From Streptomyces coacervatus (GTDB lineage: Bacteria > Actinomycetota > Actinomycetes > Streptomycetales > Streptomycetaceae): a stretch of DNA of 64,000 nt. Below are positions 30,001 to 42,000 of the stretch, in pieces. The notes beneath the pieces were generated by a model. That model saw only the letters and a program-made list of their open reading frames with translations. It was not told the DNA's origin and did not search any database. Position numbers and translations under genes: made by a program. The stretch covers positions 293,350 through 357,349 of the forward strand of contig NZ_JARHTP010000012.1 in assembly GCF_029223485.1 (NCBI RefSeq), written 5' to 3'. The number at the start of each line of letters is the position of its first letter. The stretch's first letter is position 1.

Positions 30001-33000
30001 ACGGGACATGCGCTGTACGAGGGCCGACGTGGGCGCCCTGTCCGTGCCGGAGTCGGCGGCGGATTCGGCGGGTGCCAGGGCCGCGCGTGCTTCGGGGAGT
30101 TCCGCCAGCAAGGGGCTTTGGCGCACGGCGGTGAAGCCGGGTGCGAACCGCTGCCAGTCGACGTCCGCGACGGCCACCACCGTGTCGTGCGCGTCCAGTG
30201 CGTGCTGCAGCGCGTCGATCGCGGCCGAGGTGGCCATCGGCGGTACGCCGCCGGCCCGCATCCGCTGCGCGAGGTTCTCGTCGGATGCCATACCGCCTTC
30301 GGCCCATGGGCCCCAGGCGATCGAGGTGGCGGGCAGTCCGTCGGCCCGCCGCTGCTCGGCAAGCGCGTCGAGGTGAGCATTGGCCGCGGCGTAGTTCGCC
30401 TGGCCCGCCGTTCCCCATACGCCACTCACCGAGGAGAAGAGCACGAAGGCCGACAGGTCCATGTCCCGGGTGAGTTCATGAAGATGCACCGCGGAGACGG
30501 CCTTCGCCCGCAGCACCGCCTCGAACCGCTCCGGAGTCAGCGAGTCCAGCACCCCGTCGTCCAGCACACCGGCCGTATGCACCACCGCCGACAACGGCAA
30601 CTCCACCGGCACCGACGCAAGGAGTTCGGCGATTGCCACACGGTCGGCCACATCACACGCCGCCACCGTCACCCGGGCACCCAACGACCCGAGCTCCGCC
30701 GCCAACTCCGCCGCCCCCGGCGCCCCCGAACCACGACGACTCGTCAACAGCACATGCTCAGCACCCCGACCCACAAGCCACCGCGCCACCTCCGCACCCA
30801 ACGCACCCGTACCACCCGTCACCAACACCGTGCCGCGCGGGGCCCAGGCGTCCTCGTGCTCCGGGCCCTGCGGTGCCCGCAGCAGCCGGCGTCCGAAGAG
30901 GGCCGAGGAGCGTACCGCGACCTGGTCCTCGTGGCCGCTGCCGGCCAGCACGCCGGCCAGTCGGGACAGTGCCCGCTCGTCCGGCGTCTGCGGCAGATCG
31001 ACCAGTCCGCCCCAGCGTTCCGGATGCTCCAGGGCGGCCACCCGCCCCAGACCCCAGATCTGTGCCTGCACGGCATCGTGCACCGGCTCGGAGGCGGCCG
31101 TGGCGACCGCGCCACGGGTGAGGCACCACAGGGGTGCCGTGACACCGGAGTCGCCCAGTGCCTGGATCAACAAGGCGGACGGAGCGGCGCCCGTGCCGGC
31201 GTCCGGCAGCCACAGCACGCCTTCGAGCTCCGGCGCGTCGCCGACGGCGTCCTGGATCAGCGTGGCCAGCGAGTGCCGGTCGGCGCCGTCGAAGGGGACG
31301 GTCAGTTGCCTGAGGCGGGCCCCGTGCCGGGTCAGTCCCTCGATGACATCTGCCGCGGCTTGGGCGCGCGGCACCACCGTCAGCCACTCCCCGGGCAGCC
31401 GGGGAGCACCGCTCTCACGCAGCGGCTGCCACACCGCCCGGTAGCGCCACCCTGTGTCCGCCGACGGCAGGGCAGTCCGCGGCCAGTAACGCCGGTGCTG
31501 GAACGCATAGGTGGGCAGGTCGACACTGCGGGCTCGACCATCCGCGAAGAACGCCTGCCAGTCCACCGCGACACCGCGCACATGAGCCTGTCCGAGCGCC
31601 GTCACCAGCGTCTCCGGCTCGGCGCGTCCCCTGCGCAGCACAGGCACGAACATCCGGTCCTCGCCGGTGACGCACTCCTGCCCCATCGCCGACAGCACAC
31701 CGTCGGGCCCGAGTTCGACGAAAGTCGTCACATTGTGCGCTTCGAGAACGCCGATCCCCTCGTGGAACCGGACCGCCTCGCGGGCGTGGCGGACCCAGAA
31801 GCCGGGGTCGGTGAGCTCGTCGGCAGTCGCGAGAGCGCCGGTGAGGTTGGAGACCAGCGGGATGCGCGGGGCCTCGTACGACAGGCCCTCCACGACCTTG
31901 CGGAAGTCGGCCAGCATGCCGTCCATGTGCGGGGAGTGGAAGGCGTGACTGACCGTCAGACGCTTCGTCTTGCGGCCCTGCTCCTCGAAGCTTGCCGCGA
32001 TCTCCAGGACGACGTTCTCGTCGCCCGCGATCACGACGGAGGTGGGGCCGTTGACGGCCGCGATGCTCACGGCGTCGGTCAGGTACGGGATGACCTCGTC
32101 CTCGGTGGCCTGCACCGCCACCATCGCGCCACCGGGCGGCAGTTCCTGCATCAGCCGACCACGCGCCGCGACCAGCGTGCACGCGTCGGCCAGGGACAGC
32201 ACACCGGCACAGTGCGCGGCCGCGATCTCACCGATCGAGTGACCGGACACGAAGTCCGGCCTGATGCCCCACGATTCGAGGAGCCGGAACAGCGCCACCT
32301 CGACCGCGAACAACGCGGGCTGCGTGTACGCCGTCTGGTCGATCAGCTCGGCGTCGTCGCCGAACACCGCCTCACGCAGCGGCAGTTCGAAGTGAGCGAA
32401 GATCTCATCCAGTGCCCGGGTGAACACGGGGTAGGCGTCGTACAACTCCCGGCCCATGCCCGCACGCTGGCTGCCCTGACCGGTGAACAGGAACGCCGAC
32501 TTGCCCCGGCTGTCTGTGCTGCCGCGGATGACTCGAGGCGACGGGCTGCCCAGGGCCAGAGCCTGAAGGTCTGCCACCGCAGTGGCGTGCTCCGATGCCA
32601 CGACCACCGCGCGCTCTGCGAAGGACGAGCGGCCCACGGCCAGTGAGTATCCGATGTCCGCCAGACCCTGTTCGGGGCGCGCCGTCACATGCGACCACAG
32701 CCTGTCGGCCTGCGCAGGCAGGGCGTCGGCGTCCATCGCCGACACGAGCAGCGGCACGACCGTGGCGGCGGGGTACGACCCCGTCCCGGGGACCTCGGCC
32801 ATGTCCCCTTCGGGCGCCTGCTCGATGATGGTGTGGGCGTTGGTGCCGCTGAAACCGAAGGAGGAGACACCCGCCCGGCGGGGACGGCCGGTCTCCGGCC
32901 ACGACCGGGCCTCGGTCAGCAGCTCTACCGCACCCGCCGACCACTCCACATGCGGGGTCGGCTCGTCCACGTGCAGGGTCTGCGGCAGCACACCGTGCCG

Positions 33001-36000
33001 CATCGCCAACACCATCTTGATGATGCCCGCGACACCGGCCGCCGCCTGCGTGTGACCGATGTTCGACTTGATCGAACCCAGCCACAACGGCCGGTCCTCG
33101 CCGCGCTCCTGGCCGTAGGTGGCCAGCAGCGCCTGCGCCTCGATCGGGTCACCCAGGCTCGTACCGGTGCCGTGCGCCTCCACCGCATCCACGTCCGACG
33201 CCGACAGACCCGCCGACGCCAAGGCCTGCCGGATCACCCGCTGCTGCGACGGACCATTCGGCGCCGTCAGACCATTGCTCGCACCATCCTGATTCACCGC
33301 CGAGCCGCGCACGACCGCCAGCACCGGATGGCCGTTCTTCCGAGCGTCGGACAGCCGCTCCACCAGGAGCATGCCCACACCCTCACCCCAGCCGGTGCCG
33401 TCCGCACCCGCCGCGAACGCCTTCACCCGGCCATCGGCAGCAAGCCCACGCTGCCGGCTGAAGTCGATGAAGGTGCCCGGTGTCGACATCACGGTCACAC
33501 CGCCGGCCAGGGCCAGCTCGCACTCGCCACTGCGCAGCGCCTGGATCGCCCAGTGCAGGGCGACCAGCGAGGACGAGCAGGCCGTGTCCACTGTCACGGC
33601 CGGGCCTTCGAGACCGAAGACGTAGGCGAGCCGTCCGGAGACCACGCTCGCCGCGTTGCCCGTGCCCAGGTGCCCCTCAAGCCCCTCGGGGTCCTCCAGG
33701 AGGAGCGAGAGGTAGTCCTGGCCGTTGGTGCCCACGAAGACTCCGGCCTGGCTGCCGCGCACGGTCGCCGGGTCGATTCCGGCCCGTTCGAAGGCTTCCC
33801 AGGTGGTCTCCAGCAGCAGCCGCTGCTGCGGGTCCATGGCGAGCGCCTCACGCGGGCTGATCCCGAAGAACCCCGGGTCGAAGTCGCCCGCGTCGTAGAG
33901 GAATCCGCCCTCACGCGCATACGAGGTGCCGGGTGCGTCGGGGTCCGGGTTGTAGAGGCTTTCGATGTTCCAGCCGCGGTCGAGAGGCAGACCGGAGACG
34001 GCGTCCGCGCCGGAGGCGAGCAGCTGCCACAAGTCCTCCGGCGACCGTACGCCGCCGGGGAAGCGGCAGCTCATCGCCACGATCGCGATCGGGTCGTCCG
34101 CCGTCTGCCCCGCTCGCGACACCGGGCCGTGGGCCACCGCCCGGGTGCCGACCAGTTCGGTCCACAGGTGATCGGCCAGCGCGGCCGGGGTCGGGTGGTC
34201 GAACACCAGCGTCGTCGGGAGCCGCAGGTCGCTCGCGGCGCCCAGTCGGTTGCGGAGTTCGACCGCTGTCAGCGAATCGAAGCCGAGCTCCTTGAACGCC
34301 CGCCCGGCGTCGACGTCAGCGGCGTCCGCGTGGCCGAGTACCTGGGCGACATGCGTGAGGACCAGGTCGAGGAGGAGCTGTTTCTGTTCCGCCTCGGCGA
34401 GCCCGGCAAGCCGCTGGGCCGCCGAGGACCGGGGGGCCGCACCGGGTGCCGGGGCCGCGGCCTGTTCGGGCCGCGCCTCGGGCAGGTCTGCCAGCAGGGG
34501 GCTGGGCCGCACTGCGGTGAACCCGGTGGCGTAACGCTGCCAGTCGATGTCCGCGACGGTCACCACGGTCTCGTCCTGGTCCAGCATCCGCTGCAGCGCG
34601 GAGATCGCCGCGTCGCTCGCCATGGGCGGGACTCCGCCGAGCGCCATGCGCTTCGCCAGCGCCTCGTCGGACGCCATGCCGGTCGCCCAGGCGCCCCAGG
34701 CGATCGAGGTGGCGGGCAGTCCGTCGGCCCGCCGCTGCTCGGCGAGCGCGTCGAGGTGGGCGTTGGCCGCGGCGTAGTTCGCCTGGCCGGGAGCGCCGAG
34801 CGTGCCGCTCATGGAGGAGAAGAGCACGAAGGCCGACAGGTCCATGTCCCGGGTGAGTTCATGAAGATGCACCGCGGAGACAGCCTTCGCCCGCAGCACC
34901 GCCTCGAACCGCTCCGGAGTCAGCGAGTCCAGCACCCCGTCGTCCAGCACACCGGCCGTATGCACCACCGCCGACAACGGCAACTCCACCGGCACCGACG
35001 CAAGGAGTTCGGCGAGCGCCACACGGTCGGCCACATCACACGCCGCCACCGTCACCCGCGCACCCAACGACCCGAGCTCCGCCGCCAACTCCGCCGCCCC
35101 CGGCGCCCCGGAACCACGACGACTCGTCAACAGCACATGCTCAGCACCCCGACCCACAAGCCACCGCGCCACCTCCGCACCCAACGCACCCGTACCACCC
35201 GTCACCAACACCGTGCCCTCGGGCTTCCACGCCCGTGCCGGCGGGGCACCGGCCGCGGAGGCGCGGACCAGCCTGCGGGCGAGCAGGCCGGAGGGGCGGA
35301 TGGCGATCTGGTCCTCGTCGGCCGCGCCGGAGCCGGCCGCACGGGACAGGGTGCCGGTCGCACGGGACAAGGTGCCGGCCAGTCGGGACAGGGTTTGGTC
35401 GTCCACCGTCTCGGGCAGGTCGATCAACCCGCCCCAGCGTTCCGGATGTTCCAGGGCGGCCACCCGGCCAAGACCCCAGACCGCCGCCTGCGCCGGGTCC
35501 CTGGGCCGGTCTCCGACGGCGGTCGACATCGCGCCACGGGTGACACACCACAGCGGGGCCGTGGCCTGGGCGTCGCCCAGCGCCTGCACCAGTACGGCGG
35601 TCGACGTCACCGCCTGGGGGCCGTCCAGCAGTGAGAGGACGCCCGTGACCGCGGACGCCGCAGTGGCGAGCCGTTCGGCCAGTGCAGCACGGTCGTCCGC
35701 GTCGGTCTGCGTCAGCACGAACTCATGGACGTCTGCACCGCGTTCGGCCAGTCCGCCGTAGATGTCCGCGGCGGCTCCCGTCTCCGGCACGACCACCAGC
35801 CATCGGCCGGACAGCCGTGTCCCGGAGGCATCGGCCAGCGGCTTCCACACGGTGCGGTAGCACCAGCCGTCCACCGTCGACCGCTCATCGCGCCGACGAC
35901 GCCAGGAGGACAGGACGGGCAGCATGCTGTCGAGCCAGGTGTCCTGCTCGACCTCGAGTTCGGCGGCGACGCCGGCCGGGTCCTGGCGCTCCACGGCCTG

Positions 36001-39000
36001 CCAGAACCGCGCTTCCCCGGCGGCTTCGCCCACCGCGGCGGGCCGGGCAGCGGTGCCCATGTGCTCGGGCCAGAAGCGGTGACGCTGGAACGCGTAGGTG
36101 GGCAGGTCGACGCTGCGTGCACCGGTGCCGGCGAAGAACGCCCGCCAGTCCACTGCGACACCCCGGATGTGGATCTGCGCCAGCGCCCTGACCAGCGCCT
36201 CCGCTTCGGCGCGCCCCTTGCGCAGCACGGCTTCGAACGCTTGGTCGTCTTCGGTGACGCACTCCTGGCCCATCGCCGACAGCACACCATCGGGCCCGAG
36301 TTCGACATACGTCGTCACGCCTTCGGCCTCGAGCGCCCGAATGCCGTCGTGGAAACGGACGGCCTCGCGGGCATGGCGGACCCAGAAGCCGGGGTCGGTG
36401 AGCTCCTCGGTGGTCGCGAGCGCGCCGGTGAGGTTGGAGACGACCGGGATGCGCGGGGCCTCGTACGACAGGCCCTCGGCAACCTCGCGGAACGCCTCCA
36501 GCATCCCGTCCATGTGCGGGGAGTGGAACGCGTGACTGACCGTCAGACGCTTCGTCTTACGGCCCTGCCCCTCGAAGCGGGCCGCGATCTCCAGTACGGC
36601 GTCCTCGTCACCGGCGATGACGACGGAGGCCGGACCGTTGACGGCCGCGACGCTCACCGCGTCCGTCAGGTACGAGGTGACCTCGTCCTCGGTCGCCTGC
36701 ACCGCCACCATCGCCCCACCGGACGGCAACTCCTGCATCAGCCGACCACGCGCGGCGACCAACGTGCACGCGTCGGCCAGCGAGAACACCCCCGCACAGT
36801 GCGCGGCCGCGATCTCACCGATGGAGTGGCCGGAGACGAAGTCCGGCCTGATGCCCCACGATTCGAGCAGCCGGAACAGCGCCACCTCCACCGCGAACAA
36901 CCCAGGCTGGGTGTACGCCGTCTGGTCCAGGATCCCCGGCTCGTCGCCGAACACCGCCTCCCGCAGCGGCAGTTCGAACCTGGCGAAGACCTCATCCAGC
37001 GCCTGAGCGAACACGGGATAGGCGTCATACAGCTCCCGGCCCATCCCGAGGCGCTGACTGCCCTGCCCGGTGAACAAGAACGCCGACTTGCCGCCGGCAG
37101 GGGTGCCCTGCACGAGTCCGGTCGTGCTGCTCGCTTCGGACAGCGCGGTCAGCCCGGCCACCAGACCGTCGCGGTCCTCCGCGAGGACGACCGCGCGCGC
37201 GTCGAAGGCCGAGCGTCCGGTGGCCAGCGAAGCGGCGATGTCGAGCGGCTGCGGCCCGGTGTGCGTGTCGAGGTGGGACAGCAGGCGGTCGGCCTGGGCG
37301 CGGAGGACGTCATGGGAGCGGCCCGACAGCAGGTAGGGCAGCACGGGCGGTGCCGCAGGGCCGGTCGGCCGCTCCGGCTCGTCCGTGGGCGCCTGTTCGA
37401 GGACGACATGTGCGTTGGTGCCGCTGTATCCGAACGAGGAGACACCCGCACGGCGCGGCCGACCCGTCCGGGGCCATTCCCTGGGCTCGGTGAGCAGTTC
37501 CATCGCCCCCGACGACCAGTCCACGTGCGGGGTCGGCTCGTCCACGTGCAAGGTCTGCGGGAGCAGGTCGTGCCGCATCGCCAGGATCATCTTGATCACA
37601 CCGGCGGCGCCCGCGACGGCCTGGGTGTGGCCGATGTTCGACTTCACCGAGCCCAGCCACAGCGGGCGGTCGACGGGGCGGTCCTGACCGTAGGTGGCGA
37701 GCAGCGCCTGGGCCTCGATCGGGTCGCCGAGCGTCGTACCGGTGCCGTGCGCCTCCACCGCGTCGACGTCGGCGGCGGACAGCCCGGCACTCGCCAGGGC
37801 CTGCCGGATGACGCGCTGCTGGGAGGGGCCGTTGGGCGCGGTCAGGCCGTTGCTCGCACCGTCCTGGTTGACGGCGCTGCCACGCAGTACGGCCAGCACG
37901 GGGTGGCCGTTGCGGCGGGCGTCCGACAGGCGTTCCACCAGCAGCATGGCGACGCCCTCGGACCAGCTCGTGCCGTCGGCGGCGGCCGCGAACGCCTTGA
38001 TCCGGCCGTCGGCGGCCAGGCCGCGCTGCCGGCTGAACTCGGTGAAGGCACCCGGCGTCGACATGAGCGTCACGGCTCCGGCGAGGGCCAGTGAGCACTC
38101 ACCGTTGCGCAGTGCCTGCGCGGCCAGATGCAGTGTGACCAGCGAGGAGGAGCAGGCGGTGTCGACGGTGATCGCGGGGCCCTCGAGGCCGAACGTATAG
38201 GAGAGGCGGCCGGAGGCGACGCTGGCCGCGTTGCCGGTGCCCAGGTGCCCTTCGAGGCCGTCGGCGTCCTGCAGCCACAGGGTCAGGTAGTCCTGTTCGT
38301 TGGAGCCGACGAAGACACCGGTCCTGCTGCCGCGCAGCGTGGCCGGGTCGATCCCGGCCCGCTCGAACGCCTCCCAGGAGGTTTCGAGCAGCAGCCGCTG
38401 CTGCGGGTCCATCGCCAGCGCCTCGCGCGGCGAGACCCCGAAGAAGTCCGCGTCGAAGTACGCGGCGTCGTGCAGGAAGCCGCCCTCGCGCGTGTAGCTG
38501 GTGCCCTCACGGTCGGGGTCGTCGCTGTACAGGGCGTCGAGGTCCCAGCCCCGGTCGGTCGGGAAGCCTGTGATGCCGTCGCGGCCGGACACCAGCAGCT
38601 GCCAGAGGTCCTCGGGGTTGCGGACCCCGCCGGGGAAACGGCAGCTCATCGCCACGATCGCGATGGGGTCGTCGGCCGCGGCACCGGCCACCGGCACCAC
38701 GGCGGTCTCGGCCTGCCGGCCGAGGAGCTCACCGTGCAGGTGCTTCGCGAGCGCGGCCGAGGTCGGATAGTCGAAGACGAGCGTGGGGGGCAGCCGCAGA
38801 CCGGTCGCATCGCCGAGGAGGTTGCGCAGTTCGACGGCGGTGAGCGAGTCGAACCCGAGCTCCTTGAACGCGCGGGCGGGTTCCACCGCCGCGGGGCCGG
38901 TGTGCCCGAGCGCGTTCGCGACCTGGGTCCGTACCAGATCCAGCAGGATCCGGTCCTGCTCGGGTGCCGTCAGGCCGGTCAGCCGGTCGAGCAGGTGCGA

Positions 39001-42000
39001 GGCGCCGCCCGCCGCGGAGCCGGCGGCGCCGGCCGCCCGGCGCCGCGGAGCACGCACCAGCCCCCGCAGCAACGGTGACATGGCGCCCGCCGCCTGGCCG
39101 CGCAGGGCCGGCACATCGACTCGCATCAGGACAAGAGCCGGCTCGTCGGTGTCCTGGGCGAGGTCGAACAGCGTACGGCCCTCGGCGGCCGACAGCGGAG
39201 GCAGACCGGCGCGGCGCAGGCGGCGGATGTCCGTCTCGTCCAGTGTGCTCGCCATGCCACCGGACTCGCCCCACAGGCCCCAGGCCAGCGAACTGGCCGG
39301 CAGCCCCTGGGCCCGCCGGTGCGCGGCCAACGCGTCGAGAAACGCGTTGGCCGCGGCGTAGTTGGCCTGTCCGGGGCCGCCGAAGACACCGGAGGACGAC
39401 GAGAACAGCACGAACGACGACAGGTCCAACTCCTGTGTCAGCTCGTGCAGATGCACGGCGCCGTCGACCTTGGGCCCGAAGACACGGTCGACACGGTCCG
39501 GCGACTGGGAAGCGAACACACCGTCGTCCAGCACGCCGGCTGTGTGCACGACAGCGGTCAGCGGATGGTCGGCCGGGACGGATGCGACGACCTCGGCGAG
39601 CGCCTCGCGGTCGGCCATGTCACAGGCCGCCCAGGTGACATGCGCACCGAGCGCGCCCAGTTCGGCTGTGAGTTCGTCCGCACCGGGTGCCTCGGCGCCG
39701 CGTCGGCTGACCAGCAGCAGGCGCCGGACCCCGTGCTCCGTCGCCAGATGCCGGGCGAACAACCCGCCCAGCATCCCCGAAGCACCCGTCAGCAGCACGG
39801 TCCCCTCGGGGTCGTACGCCGTCGGACGCTCCGCGGCGGCCCCTGCCGCGACCCGGGCCAACCGCGGCACCAGAAGTTCCCCGCCACGTACCGCCAGCTG
39901 CGGTTCGTCCGCGGCCGACGCGGTGGGCAGGACACGCCAGGACGCCTCCTCCCCGTCGCAGTCGACGAGGACGAAACGGTCCGGATTCTCCGAGACTGCG
40001 GAGCGCAGCAACCCCCATACGGCAGCCAGGGCCGGTTCGACGTCCGCGTCCCGCTCGGCCGCCGCGACCGCACCACGCGTCACCACGACCAGCCGCGCCC
40101 CCGCGAACCGGGGGTCGGCCAGCCACGCCTGCGCCAACTCCAGCGCCTCGACCACCGCGGCACGCACCGCGGCCCCGGAGAGGGCACCCGTCGCACCGAT
40201 GTGAACGAACACCTCGTCCGGCACCGGAGCACCCGAGTCCACGGCGGCCGACAGCGCCGCCAGGTCCGCGTGCAGTCCGCTCGTCGCGTCCGGGAAGCCC
40301 GCCGGGAACGAGGTCCCGCTGCCGAGCACGGCTCGGCGGACACCGGCCACGGCGGCGGGTTCGGTCGCCGCGGCGGGTTCGGTCGCCGCGGCGGCCGGGA
40401 GGTTCACCCACTCCACTCGGAAGACCGACTCGTGGTACGCGACCCGTGCGGCCTGTACCTGGTCCTTGGAGACAGCGCGCAGCACGAGCGACTCCACGGT
40501 CGCCACGGGTGCCCCCGCGGCGTCCGCGACCGCCAGCCGGACAGCGTCCCCACCCGTCGGCGCGAGGTGCACGCGCAACGCCGAGGCACCGCCGGCATGC
40601 AACGACACCCCGCTCCAGGCGAAGGGCAGGCGCCCGCCACCGGCGTCGTCCAGCACGCCCAGCCCCAGCGCGTGCAGTGCGGCATCGAGCAGAGCGGGGT
40701 GCAGTCCGAACCGTCCCGCCCCGTCCACGGCCGCCTCGGGGAGGGCGACCTCGGCGAAGACCTCGTCCCCGCGGCGCCATGCCGCCCGCAGCCCCTGGAA
40801 GGCCAGCCCGTAGCGCAGGCCTGTCTCGGCCAGCTCCTCGTACAGGCCGGCCACCTCGACCGGTTCGGCGCCCGCCGGTGGCCATGCGGACAGGTCGCCG
40901 GAGGACCGCCGGGCGCCGGAGACGGCCAGCAGACCGGTGGCATGCCGGGTCCACGCCTGCTCGGTTCGGGCGTCCTGCGGTCGCGAGGCGACGGTTAGCG
41001 GCCGCCGTCCGTCGTCGTCCGGCGCGCCGACCACCAACTGCAGCTGTACGCCACCCCGCTCGGGCAGCACCAGCGGCGCCTCCAGCGTCAACTCCTCCAG
41101 CCGGTCACAACCGACCTGGTCACCGGCCCGGATCGCCAGCTCCACAAACGCCGTACCCGGCAGCAGCACCGCACCCATCACCGCGTGATCCGCCAGCCAC
41201 GGCTGCGTCTCCAACGACAACCGACCCGTGAACAACAACCCGTCGGAGTCGGCCAGCGGCACCGCCGCACCCAGCAACGGATGCCCGGCCGCCTCCAGCC
41301 CCGCCGACACCACATCACCCACCCAACCCGCGGGCGCCTCCAGCCAGAAACGCTGCTGCTGGAAGGCGTAGGTGGGCAGGTCGACGCGCCGTGCGCCGGT
41401 CTCGGCGTAGTACACCGGCCAGTCCACCGCGATACCCCGGACATGGGCATGCGCGAGGGCGGCGGTCAGGGCCTCGGCCTCGGAACGATTCGCCCGGAGG
41501 GTCGGCACGAAGGCCTGGTCACCGTCGCCGGTGACGCAGTCCTGCGCCATCGCCGAGAGCACACCGTCCGGGCCCAGCTCGATGAACGTGGTTACGTTCT
41601 GCGCTTCGAGGGTGCGGATGCCGTCGCGGAAGCGGACCGCCTCGCGGGCATGACGCACCCAGAAGCCGGGGCTGGTGATCTCCTCGGCGGTCGCTAGAGC
41701 GCCGGTGAGGTTGGAGACCACCGGGATGCGCGGAGCCTCGTACGACAGACCCTCCACGACCTCCCGGAAGGCATCCAGCATCCCGTCCATGTGCGGGGAG
41801 TGGAACGCGTGACTGACCGCCAGACGCTTCGACTTGCGGCCCTGCTCCTCGAAACGCGCCGCGATCTCCAGCACGACGTCCTCGTCACCGGCGATGACCA
41901 CCGAGGTCGGGCCGTTGACCGCGGCGATGCTCACTGCGTCGGTCAGGTACGGGGTGACCTCGTCCTCGGTCGCCTGCACCGCCACCATCGCCCCACCGGA

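Larger units (their letters stand above)
34115..38680 (-). other. Module W6: KS-AT-KR-ACP (malonyl, B-type KR)
   Basis: Approximate domain spans: KS 37380-38680, AT 36100-37085, dimerization element 35880-36020, KR 34660-35860, ACP 34130-34390. The KR is a textbook B-type: LDD, Pro at Tyr-5 and Asn at Tyr-1 (GAPGQANY). Predicted D-hydroxyl. The pre-KR region carries a 21-bp tandem repeat (LSRAxGT). The KS reads AADGTSWSEGVAM where neighbours have GTGWGEGVGM. Confidence 0.9.
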
